This document shows, in pieces, positions 42,521 through 53,100 of a DNA stretch of 64,000 bases. This stretch comes from Psilocybe azurescens (lineage: Eukaryota > Basidiomycota > Agaricomycetes > Agaricales > Agrocybaceae). A model generated the notes under the pieces. The model ran no database searches. It was not told where the DNA came from and saw nothing but the letters and a program-made list of their open reading frames with translations. The stretch's first letter is position 1, and each line of letters begins with the position of its first letter. The stretch is from assembly GCA_023853785.1 (NCBI GenBank), contig JAJIRX010000973.1, positions 62,001 to 126,000 on the forward strand. Direction: 5' to 3'. The position numbers and the translations under genes were made by a program.

Positions 42521-44870
42521 CTACTGCGCCTCCATCATCTCCTCAGGCGGCGGACCAGCACTTCTGAAAAAAAAAAATAACCAAAAACGCACCATCAACT
42601 CCGTCAACACCCTAATAACATTCCCGCCTGAATTCTGGATCAGAACCCGGGGGATAATCTTCATCGCATCCACAATTTCTCTATACGGCCACGTCTCCAC
42701 ACCCTGCACCGCACCGCTGCGGGTCTTCTGCTGCAGCCTGATGCTAGTAGCCATCTTGGTGTCGCAGCCGCCCGGGCAGAGGGTGGGGTTGAAGAAAAGG
42801 GTTACGGGCGACGGACATGAGGTTACGGTCAATCTTGTTGAAGATGTGTTTGGAGGGCGCGCGGAGGATGGTACATGCTTTCGGGGGCAGCGGCATTCGG
42901 TGAGGGACGTGAAAAGAGACAGAAAGAGGACAGAGGACAGAGGACAGAGAGAACCACGACTTTTCGATTTCGCCGTGAACCGAAAGGAAAAGAGCAGAGC
43001 AGAAAACAGGAGAAATAAAATTTCGATCGGATAAGAATCAAACCAAAACCAGAACCAGGGATATAGAAGAAGAAAACATAAAAGGGGTAGGAATGAGAAT
43101 GAGAATGGGTGTCCGAGGTTCCAATTCCATACGTCAACACCAGCACCAGATCACAGAGGAAAGGAAAGGAACGGAAAGGGCTAGGCAGGGTGGGTCGGCG
43201 GGCGCAGAAACGAACAAATGGCAGGGAAAGCAGGATGTCATGGACAGAAGGAAAAATAGAACAGAAAAGAAAAGAAAAAACCACGCCGAACGTCTAAGTC
43301 CAAGTCCACAAAAACAAGAATCGCACGGTGGATGTGCAGGTACGCACGCACGCACGTATGTCAAAAGACAGAACGAGGGCGATGGCGAGAGAGAACAGAT
43401 GCAGGCACTGATCACCGAGAATCGAACCAAAAAAGAGAAAGAGAAAATTGAAGAAGGAAGTAAAAAACGCAAGGGTACTAAGATGAAAACCAAACCCGCA
43501 CACGCACACGCAGGGTAAGCCAGGCGATATGAAGAAAAGCAAAAGCAAGAGAAAAAGAACCCAAAAATAGAACAAGAAAAGAAAAAACACGCACTCATCC
43601 CCGATCTTCTCCACCCTAAATAGTCCGCTCCCCATCCCGACATTGCTCTCCCTGATATCCTCTATGCGGTTCACGATGATCGCGCCGACCGCATAAGCGC
43701 TGATGCGGCTGTTGTCCGACTTGCGCATGCGCCGCAGGGCAGAGACGTTAGCTTGGACGAATATGTGCTGGGTGAGGTCTGTGGTGCGCGAGGTGGGGAA
43801 CCTTAGATGTTAGCAACATAACCACACGAACGAAGGAGAAGCGGGAAAGGAAAGGGAAAGGGAAAAACACACCAGACACCCCCTTTTCCGTAACGACCCA
43901 AATTCGGCTTCAACTCCAACAACCGCTCACACAGTCCCCTCACCTGCTCCTCCTCCATCTCCTGCATGCGTACCCAGTCGCCCTCCTTGCTGAACTCCAT
44001 ATTCTTCTGCGACCCCCTTCTTGTACTCCACCTCCAGGGGGGCAGTCGAGCAGGATGATGCACCGCTGCATGGCGGGGTGCGTGATGTCTTTGTTGTGGA
44101 GTATGTCCGAGAGCACGCACGATTCTTCCATCTTGCCGCCAGGGATCTTCTCGACGTGCGCATAGCGCTTTATATCGACACTCGTCTGGCCACTAGTATG
44201 GCGCTTCCTGCATCTGTCCTCCCCTGCTGCCGCTCCAGCGACGCCATGGCCATGGCTCACAGTGACCGTCCTTACCGCCAGCAGAGCCGACAGCAGAGCA
44301 AGCCCATACATATCCGACCAGCGCTGACGAACTTGGCGCCAATGGACATCTTGATAAGAGAGAGCATCTGCGCGTTGTCGGTGGTGCCGATGGGGACCGA
44401 GATGCGTTGGATGATGGAGAGTGCCTCAGCGAGAGCTTTGTTGTATGCGGAGATAATGAAGGCGGGGTGGATGTCCCGCTCGAGCTCGGAAAGGGATTGA
44501 GCGAGGATCTCGCCAGCCGGGTGGATGTGAGGAGTAGTGGGAGAGGGGAAGAGGGGAAGAGGGAAGAGTGGAAAGCGGAAAAAGAAGAGGGAGAGGGACT
44601 GCACACCGAAGATGATGACACTGGTTGTGCCATCGCTGCACTCCTCGTCCTGGGTCCAGCTGAGCTCGGTCATGTTCTTCGCCCTCGATCTCGCGCAGGA
44701 TCGCGTTGCCGTCGTTCATCAGTCTGCATTCATAAGGGAGAGGCGAGCCAACTATCTTCAAGATCGCGTTTGCGACTGCTCGTCAAAGAGGTCAAAGAGG
44801 GAAGATGGGCACGTCGCTACGCAGTACCGGAGGTCTGCGTGGCAGTGCTGTGGAAGTACGTCAGTAAGTA
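42521..44870 (-). pseudogene. CCT3: T-complex chaperonin subunit gamma (CCT3/TCP-1 gamma), copy B, degraded but nearly complete
   Basis: Minus-strand pieces in CCT3 order: NDGNAILREIE (44,740), TQDEECSDGTTSVIIFG (44,655), an intron retained (about 44,600-44,525), then AGEILAQSLSELERDIHPAF (44,520) and IISAYNKALAEALSIIQRIS. SGQTSVDIKRYAHVEKIPGG (44,200) and LHNKDITHPAMQRCIILLDC follow, then FSKEGDWVRMQEMEEEQVRG (43,995). Next comes DLTQHIFVQANVSALRRMRK (43,770), IIVNRIEDIRESNVGMGSG (43,680), a long purine/pyrimidine-biased intron, and finally FFNPTLCPGGCDTKMATSIR, TWPYREIVDAMKIIPRVLIQ and NVIRVLTELM (42,800-42,590). Several frame breaks and a Gly-to-Cys change in the usual GGG loop show loss of function. 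Unlike copy A it retains the C-terminal exons. Confidence 0.85.
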
Positions 44871-46095
44871 TAAGTGCGGGTAGCCAAAGAGCAGAAGGGA
44901 AGGGAAGGGAAGGGAAGGGAAGGGAAGGGAAGGGAAGGGAATAAGGAAAACGTCAGCGGTGGGAAGGAGTGGATGCGGGGTGGATGTAAACTATTAGTGA
45001 GTATATGCGTGAATTTATGCGTGTGCATGATGAGAATGGGTGAAAGTGACAATGAAATGGGAATGGGAATGGGAATGTGACAGGAATGAGGATGTGAATG
45101 ACGAATGATAGTGCACAGTCACTTCACGAACACGGAGGGAGGACTGGTACGGTCGAGTCAAAGGCTATGGGTTGTGTTGTAGGGTACGACGAATGATAAA
45201 TCGGACATCAAGTTGTCAAGCGTTGTGAAGCATCGTATAAAAACAGAACCAGGAGATGGGTGTCGGACACAAGTGATGGACAATCAAAATACGCATTGTA
45301 TCCTCGTGCTGAGGTGATCGAAGCTGAAGCTGATGTTGATGTTGATACAGTCCCAGGGACCGCGCTGTCTGTGCTTCCAGAGATGTTGAATCCGGGCGGC
45401 ACCAGCTCTGCGAGTTGTATCACTACCTCCCTTTCCTCCTGTTCCTCGATGTCCGTCACCCCGACCGGCGATTAAGCACCTCACCATCCCGACAGCTGCA
45501 TCCGCATCCTCTTTGACTGGAACAGGATTGAGTAGACGTGTGTGTCCCCATTCATCCCCGGTCTGGCCTGGCTCGTACTCGTACTCAGTATCAGGTTCGG
45601 CTCGGGAGGGTGAAGAACGTTTCGGAAGGAAAGAGTAATCAAGTGAGGGGTTGGGATGACAAGAATGACGTAAGTTTGTGACTTGGACCCGGTCCGAGCC
45701 TGCACACACAATCACGAGGGCCCGAGCACGTGGACAATGCGGTCGTATTATATTCTTGCTCTCTTGAGCATATTTCGGTTCCATGGGATCTCGCTTGCCA
45801 TTCCCTCTGACGCAACAACACTGATCAACTCAGGCATTCTACGATTCTCTCACATCAATTCATCGTGATGTCGCTTAGTCCCTTTATGTCTTGTTCAGAA
45901 CATTATGCTGTTCGATATTTCAAGGACAGATCTCTTTACCTTGTATTTTGTCTTCTGGAAAGTCCAATCCTATTGCCAATGAGCCGAACAGTAGAAAACG
46001 GACATTACCATTCCGGACCATGCATTCGGATTGAACTTTGTAAAGTTCGTAAACCTGAACAATCATCGCCTTCATGCCTATATTCGATATATCCA
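43800..46095. repeat. Segmental duplication, copy B (partner at 18,970-21,180)
   Basis: Collinear with copy A in the same orientation. Copy A shares the CCT3 part only up to the intron after KGVSG (GATGTTA at 43,806 and 18,969). On the right the match ends near 46,095, after TTCGTAAACCTGAACAATCA. The region corresponding to copy A's potential first exon (ATGGCCTTTGACCCG, minus strand at 20,252) has ATA instead of ATG here (about 45,165). Confidence 0.85.
44895..44941. repeat. GGGAA microsatellite
   Basis: About nine tandem GGGAA units. The matching position in copy A (about 20,010-20,025) has only two or three units, so this expanded or contracted after the duplication. Confidence 0.9.
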
Positions 46096-46104
46096 TATAC
46101 ATGT

Positions 46105-46255
46105 TTTCCTGAAGACGGTGGATGCAATCTATCAGGACTTGGCCTTCGAAAGCGTTACTTTTGTTGACTCGGTTCTTCCAATAATTTCAATCCCAGTCGT
46201 TAGCACAATGTTGAGACTTTTTAAGGAGGATTAGTTATTAAGCAATTGAACCTGA
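46105..46255 (-). pseudogene. Duplicated single exon of the 40-kb GTPase
   Basis: GACGGTGGATGCAATCTATC and the following CTTGGCCTTCGAAAG, GTTCTTCCAATA and TCGTTAGCACAAT match 39,885-40,010 in the same orientation. That stretch encodes, on the minus strand, the GTPase exon with FEGQVLIDCIHHLHED. Only this exon-sized piece is present, directly abutting the end of the CCT3 segmental duplication. Confidence 0.7.
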
Positions 46256-47433
46256 CGATGTGACAAGTCATATAAATCCTAATTCGTTAAAGAATAATAA
46301 GATTAAACTGACTGTCTTTAAACATGCCATTGAGATTGGCAATACACAATTAATCACACAACATGGTAATAAATATTTTGAGCGACTCAGTGGGCTCGCA
46401 ATGGGGGTAGCCGATTCACCGGACCTCGCCAACCTTTACAGGTACCACTTTGAAAAGAACTCTGATATTTTAAACCATCCCGACGTGGTCTTCTATGGAA
46501 GATACATCGACGATTGTCTAGGCATCGTTTACGCAGAATCAGCTGACGACGCTCTCAAGTTACTTGAGAATTCAATTCGTTTTGATGGATGTGTGATTGA
46601 ATGGGCTGTTTCCGACACTGGATGTCAATTTCTCGACAGCTTCCTCTTTACAAAGTCTGGAAAACTTTGTTGGAAGCCGTATGTCAAGGCCGGAAACAAT
46701 CGAGAACGAAGTTCCATGGATATCGCATCACCCAATGGACGTCAAAAGAGGCGTTTACATTGGGGAGCTATCCCGGTTAGCCGTGTTATGTAGTTCAAAG
46801 GATATCTACATAGAGGCAATTAGAGACCTTAACGCTCTCTATATCACGCTGGCTATCCCGAAAAACTAGTCATGTCCTGGTGTAAGAAAAACATACAAGA
46901 ACGTTGGGAAAAGCGGTTCGTATCGCGAGCCGCAGAGCACGACGAAAGTGTTCTTGTACTTAAAACCAGATACGACGAAGTATGGAATTGGTTCTCAGCT
47001 GCCGAACTTGGTAAAGCTGTTACCGAGTACTGGTCAGAGTGGTATACCCGCTGAGAATGGAGACTATTCGGTCTCCGCATCCAGACCCTTTCTGAAACCC
47101 AGTGATGAAGAGGTGCATGGACTCGATGATGTTAAGCCGGACCTGTTCGCAGTGATTCCGGTTGACAGAGAAGAAGTACACGTACCAGATCTGAGAAAGA
47201 TTGGACTACTCGGAAGTCGTTGGATTGTGTCCCGGAAACGTAACACAAATCTCTTCGACCTTGCAAATGTATGGAAGAAAACAGTTTTTGTAAACTGGAT
47301 GAAAACATCGCCGAAGAAGGTGGTGTTGTTCCTTTGATTCAAGACGTAGATGAAGATCATCACTCTGGTTCAGTAAAAGCTATTGAACAGAAAATTGCCG
47401 CTGATGACAGCGACAACGAGATAATACTACATT
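46256..47433 (+). pseudogene. Reverse transcriptase fragment (Penelope-like type)
   Basis: The open frame 46,260-46,793 carries ERLSGLAMGVADSPDLANLY, the catalytic box GRYIDDCLGIVYA and CQFLDSFLFTKSGKLCWKPY. A frame change near 46,700 leads to PWISHHPMDVKRGVYIGELS, then RDLNALYITLAIP, VMSWCKKNIQERWEKRF, and a C-terminal tail (VPDLRKIGLLGSRWIVSRKR, ANVWKKTVFVNWMKTSP) ending near 47,433. The order AMG...YIDD...HP(M)DVKRG...GYP-like resembles Penelope-type and related non-LTR reverse transcriptases. The N-terminal fingers and any endonuclease are absent. At least two frameshifts. Subtype is inference from motif order. Confidence 0.6.
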
Positions 47434-47529
47434 GACGCTCACGGTCGGAAGACCGGGAACATCCAGAATTCGGCAGAAGCTCCAAAGCGAATAATCGATG
47501 AAATAATTACTAGCGACTTTGTCGCAATA

Positions 47530-47665
47530 CGCTACCCCAAACCCCAAACCGTATGTAATTATTAAATGCTATAGAGTGACAATCATCAACTCACAAGCAC
47601 ACTTTGATTCGTAATAGCCAAACCCAAACCCAACCCAACCCAAACCCAAACCGAACTTACCCAAA
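47530..47665. repeat. CCCAAA/CCCAA-rich tracts
   Basis: CCCCAAACCCCAAACC near 47,535 and a longer run of ACCCAAACCCAACCCA type near 47,620-47,660. Similar CCCCAAACCCC tracts recur near 48,420 and 48,575 and, inverted, near 13,372 at the tail of the dispersed repeat. Confidence 0.7.
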
Positions 47666-47769
47666 CAGGTAATACTAACAATTACCTTACTAGGGAAGTG
47701 TGCCACTATTTCGCATCGACGTCGAATTGTCGAAACGTCTCGATCGGGTAACTCGGATCTTACCGAAAA

Positions 47770-48590
47770 TGAAGCATCGCTGGTTTAGTAAGCAACGCCC
47801 AACACCTAGGTTAGTAAGCAACGCCGAAAAGCACCGCCCGGATTAGTAGGTTCGAACCCAGGAACTCGGTCGTGTACAAAGTAGGTCGACCGGGCCGGAC
47901 TCGTCTTCGGACTTGGCCGGGTAGCGTTAGTAGCACGAATAGACTGCTATTATTGCAGAAGTCTATGGTCTATTCTCGACCAGGTTGGTAAGCTATTACT
48001 CGGATATGACTAACGTTTTAGTCAGAACACTAGATAGGAGCAACTCTAGTCCACCGATTCATAATCAAAGTGACTCGATTACTGATCCATCCACGATGTT
48101 ATTTGTAATGAGCGTGATCAGCTCTATTGTAGTTAGTCAGTAAGACCTCTGACGATCCCGTTTTAGGACGAGAAAGATTACAAAGGAAACAATAAAAGGA
48201 TTAGAAATCGATAGTCGATTCACTAAGAATAGGCGCTTAGCTTAGTAAACACGCGCTTATTTTAGGAGCATATAGTAATATTCCTTATGTACGATAGCTA
48301 CTGATGAGTCTATAAAGACGAAATGGCTACTTTGGATCCCCCTCCAAAGTCATTTAGCCTGTACGCCCCAACACTTACAGTGTAACTACACAGCCTTTTG
48401 CATTAAATTGCGCCCCCCCTCAAACCCCAACCCCAAACCTTACATACAATAGCTACTGATGAGTCTATAAAGACAAAATGGCTACTTTGGATATCCCTCC
48501 AAAGTCATTTAGCACATATCGCCCCAGCACTTACAGTGTAAACCGCAGATTTCGCTTTTAGCACCACCTCTCCCCAAACCCCAAGTCCCT
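47770..48590 (+). repeat. Dispersed repeat, copy 2 (B-box containing, SINE-like) with duplicated tail
   Basis: Homologous to 13,360-13,985 on the opposite strand. The head has TGGTTTAGTAAG (A-box-like, about 47,780) and a perfect B box GGTTCGAACCC (about 47,852). The tail ATAGCTACTGATGAGTCTAT ... TCCAAAGTCATTTAGC occurs twice (about 48,292 and 48,428), each followed by a CCCCAAACCCC tract. It is CpG-rich compared with copy 1. No coding capacity. Confidence 0.65.
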
Positions 48591-48619
48591 AACTCCCCTC
48601 CCAAGTCTGCAATTAAACC

Positions 48620-48935
48620 AATGACAGTCCACTGGACATCCACTGGACTCCACTGGACAGAGCACTCTTGGATCTGGTCTAATTAAGTGCTGAGAGTCCA
48701 CTGGAAGTCCACTGGAAGTCCAACAAAAGTCCAACGGACTGGACAGTCCAGCCAGTCCACCTGTTTTCTGTCTTGAAGTGACCCAACTGGACTTTGACCG
48801 GAATTTGGCCAGATTCTGACTGGACTGGTAGCAGAATTTTGTCAAGTCCAATGGAATCTGTTGGACATCCAATGGACTGTCAATTCGAATTGGCTGGGTC
48901 CGGTGAAAGTCCATTGGAGTCCAACGGAATATGAG
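48620..48935. repeat. Cluster of TCCANTGGA palindromes
   Basis: Roughly fifteen variants of GTCCACTGGAC / TCCAATGGA / TCCAACGGA occur within 320 bp, mostly as 9-11-bp palindromes. This could be the subterminal repeat zone of a DNA transposon or a protein-binding cluster. Element ends were not identified. Confidence 0.55.
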
Positions 48936-50185
48936 GGGCATTGCAAAGTACACAAATTATCATAGCATATAAGTACAGTCAAAAGAGGCTGATAACCCAG
49001 TCAATATAGCCACTTAGCCACTCATGCCTACCTATTTAGTACGGTAGGGTTGAAACTCTACAGTAAAAAAGAGGCCCATAACCCACCACCCCAGGCAATA
49101 AAAAATGTATCTGATAACTCTTGGGTATCTGGGTGCCTACCTGTACCCTTACCCATAGGGACCCGTACCCATGACCTGCACGGGTTTACCCGTCAAAACA
49201 AGCTCAAGAACATGAAAATCAGCCCAGAAACAAAGGAGATATTGTCAAATTCGCTATTTTTGATGAATTTGTTCTAATCTACCTCAGTTCTGGTCCAAAA
49301 ATCAGGTTTTTGTGCTTGTTTTGAAGGCTCGGTATGCAAATGTGTATCCATACCCTAACCCACAAGAACCTCTACTTGCGACATGTATGAGTAGGCCATA
49401 CCAATGCAGTAGCCTAATGATAACAGTGTTTGTGCTTACACTCAGGCTCATGATGTTGCATGAGCCATCTGAAAATGCGAGGGGTTCACAAGTCCTGTTC
49501 ATGTTTTTGAGAGAGCCCTCACATGTCATTCTGGGAACAATTCCTTTTGCATTCTCAAAGGGAACACTCATGATGCACATGAACTTTGGCCAGTGCTCAC
49601 AATATGGTACCCTGAACAGCTGAATGGGCAAACAGGATGCCTAGGCATATGATGCTGTGGTTTGTCTTTTGCTATTCAAACACAGTACATAGTCAACACA
49701 GATTTATTGAAGAACTCATGGCAGTGGATATTGAATATTGTCTTCACTGCCAATGTGATTGGGCATCTGAATTGGAAAATTGCAAGCTAGATCAGTGCCA
49801 TCTGATTATTACCACATTGCCCTTCCATTTGAATAAAATTAAGGAATAGTGGGGAGCATCGCAGCTCTAGAGACTGAGTAAGTGGAGTATAACTTGTTAC
49901 AGGAGATTCTGATCGAGTTCACTGTGTGTTCTTACAGTTTTCATGTTTACGATATAGATGCTCAACAGAAGACAAGCAAACAGCAAAAGGGAAAAACTAT
50001 CAACAGACTGATTTACCATGGGAAAGTTGAGCACTGTACAAATATCACAGTAGGTAGAATGAAAATATACAGAAAAGGAGTGAACAATAAGTTTGCTGAA
50101 GTTTTGTGATGGGGATTGTTGCAATCCATTACATTAGTCATGCTTGGGAGGGTGTTGCTACTTCCTTTTCTCCATCATCACCACC
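48936..50185. other. No gene recognised; GGGTAC-rich patch
   Basis: Around 49,120-49,200 there is a run of GGGTATCTGGGTGCC / GTACCCTTACCCATAGGGAC type sequence. Opposed frames at 49,302-49,631 lack domains. Otherwise AT-rich DNA downstream of the NLR gene. Confidence 0.4.
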
Positions 50186-53100
50186 TCAAGCACGTCTGCT
50201 TTCTTCCACTGCCTCTGCTTCCTGTATGTGGCTGCAAGATTGGTCATGCTTGTGAGTGTCAGGATGATCATTGCCCAGCAGCCGCTTTCTCTTCTCCATC
50301 ACCACCACCTGGAGCACCTCTGCTTCCTTCCACTGACCCTTGTTGCTGTATGTGACTGCAAGATTGGCCATGCTTCTGAGTGTGTCAGGATGATCATCAC
50401 CAAGCAGCTGCTTGCTCTTCTGCATCACCACCACCTGGAGCACCTCTGCTTCCTTCCACTGCCCCTGGTTCCAGTATATGCCTGCAAGATTGGCCATGCT
50501 TCTGAGTGTGTAAGGATGATCATCACCAAGCAGCTGCTTGCTCTTCTGCATCACCACCACCTGGAGCACCTCTGCTTCCTTCCACTGCCCCTGGTTGCTG
50601 TATGTGCCTGCAAGATTGGCCATGCTTCTGAGTGTGTCAGGATGATCATCACCAAGCAGCTGCTTGCTCTTCTGCATCACCACCACCTGCAGCATCTCTG
50701 CTTCCTGCCACTGCCCCTGGTTCCTGTACATGCTTGCAAGATTGGCCATGCTTCTGAGTGTGTCAGGATGATCATCACCAAGCAGCTGCTTGCTCTTCTG
50801 CATCACCACCACCTGGAGCACCTCTGCTTCCTTCCACTGCCCCTGGTTGCTGTATGTGCCTGCAAGATTGGCCATGCTTCTGAGTGTGTCAGGATGATCA
50901 TCACCAAGCAGCTGCTTGCTCTTCTGCATCACCACCACCTGCAGCATCTCTGCTTCCTGCCACTGCCCCTGGTTGCCGTATGTGCTTGCAAGATTGGCCA
51001 TGCTTCTGAGTGTGTCAGGATGATCATCACCAAGCAGCTGCTTGCTCTTCTGCATCACCACCACCTGGAGCACCTCTGCTTCCTTCCACTGCCCCTTGTT
51101 GGTGTATGTGCCTGCAAGATTGGCCATGCTTCTGAGTGTGTCAGGATGATCATCACCAAGCAGCTGCTTGCTCTTCTGCATCACCACCACCAGGAGCACC
51201 TCTGCTTCCTTCCACTGCCCCTGGTTGCTGTATGTGCTTGCAAGATTGGCCATGCTTCTGAGTGTGTCAGGATGATCATCACCAAGCAGCTGCTTGCTCT
51301 TCTGCATCACCACCATCTGGAGCACCTCTGCTTCCTTCCACTGCCCCTGGTTGCTGTATGTGCTTGCAAGATTGGCCATGCTTCTGAGTGTGTCAGGATG
51401 ATCATCACCAAGCAGCTGCTTGCTCTTCTGCATCACCACCACCTGGAGCACCTCTGCTTCCTTCCACTGACCCTTGTTGCTGTATGTGACTGCAAGATTG
51501 GCCATGCTTGTGAGTGTGTCAGGATGATCATCACCAAGCAGCTGCTTGCTCTTCTGCATCACCACCACCTGGAGCACCTCTGCTTCCTTCCACTGCCCCT
51601 GGTTCCAGTATGTGCCTGCAAGATTGGCCATGCTTCTGAGTGTGTCAGGATGATCATCACCAAGCAGCTGTTTGCTCTTCTGCATCACCACCACCTGCAG
51701 CACCTCTGCTTCCTTCCACTGCCCCTGGTTGCTGTATGTGCTTGCAAGATTGGCCATGCTTCTGAGTGTGTCAGGATGATCATCACCAAGCAGCTGCTTG
51801 CTCTTCTGCATCACCACCACCTGCAGCATCTCTGCTTCCTGCCACTGCCCCTGGTTCCTGTACATGCTTGCAAGATTGGCCATGCTTCTGAGTGTGTCAG
51901 GATGATCATCACCAAGCAGCTGCTTGCTCTTCTGCATCACCACCACCTGGAGCACCTCTGCTTCCTTCCACTGCCCCTGGTTCCAGTATGTGCCTGCAAG
52001 ATTGGCCATGCTTCTGAGTGTGTCAGGATGATCATCACCAAGCAGCTGCTTGCTCTTCTGCATCACCACCACCTGGAGCACCTCTACTTCCTTCCACTGA
52101 CCCTTGTTGCTGTATGTGACTGCAAGATTGGCCATGCTTCTGAGTGTGTCAGGATGATCATCACCAAGCAGCTGCTTGCTCTTCTGCATCACCACCACCT
52201 GGAGCATCTCTGCTTCCTGCCACTGCCCCTGGTTGCCGTATGTGCTTGCAAGATTGGCCATGCTTGTGAGTGTGTCAGGATGATCATCACCAAGCAGCTG
52301 CTTGCTCTTCTGCATCACCACCACCTGGAGCACCTCTGCTTCCTTCCACTGCCCCTTGTTGCTGTATGTGCCTGCAAGATTGGCCATGCTTCTGAGTGTG
52401 TCAGGATGATCATCACCAAGCAGCTGCTTGCTCTTCTGCATCACCACCACCTGGAGCACCTCTGCTTCCTTCCACTGCCCCTTGTTGCCGTGTATGTGCC
52501 TGCAAGATTGGCCATGCTTCTGAGTGTGTCAGGATGATCATCACCAAGCAGCTGCTTGCTCTTCTGCATCACCACCACCTGCAGCACCTCTGCTTCCTTC
52601 CACTGCCCCTGGTTGCTGTATGTGCTTGCAAGATTGGCCATGCTTCTGAGTGTGTCAGGATGATCATCACCAAGCAGCTGCTTGCTCTTCTGCATCACCA
52701 CCACCTGCAGCATCTCTGCTTCCTGCCACTGCCCCTGGTTCCTGTACATGCTTGCAAGATTGGCCATGCTTCTGAGTGTGTCAGGATGATCATCACCAAG
52801 CAGCTGCTTGCTCTTCTGCATCACCACCACCTGGAGCACCTCTGCTTCCTTCCACTGCCCCTGGTTCCAGTATATGCCTGCAAGATTGGCCATGCTTCTG
52901 AGTGTGTCAGGATGATCATCACCAAGCAGCTGCTTGCTCTTCTGCATCACCACCACCTGGAGCACCTCTACTTCCTTCCACTGACCCTTGTTGCTGTATG
53001 TGACTGCAAGATTGGCCATGCTTCTGAGTGTGTCAGGATGATCATCACCAAGCAGCTGCTTGCTCTTCTGCATCACCACCACCTGCAGCATCTCTGCTTC

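Noticed and set aside
43093..43728. Several overlapping 140-170-codon frames rich in Phe/Ser/Leu or Lys/Glu
   Set aside because: They come from a purine/pyrimidine-biased intron of CCT3 copy B. Only the part encoding KSDNSRISAYAVGAIIVNR is chaperonin sequence.
47620..47660. Internal telomere tract
   Set aside because: The units are CCCAAA and CCCAA, not the TTAGGG/CCCTAA repeat usual for fungi, and similar tracts occur as tails of a dispersed repeat.
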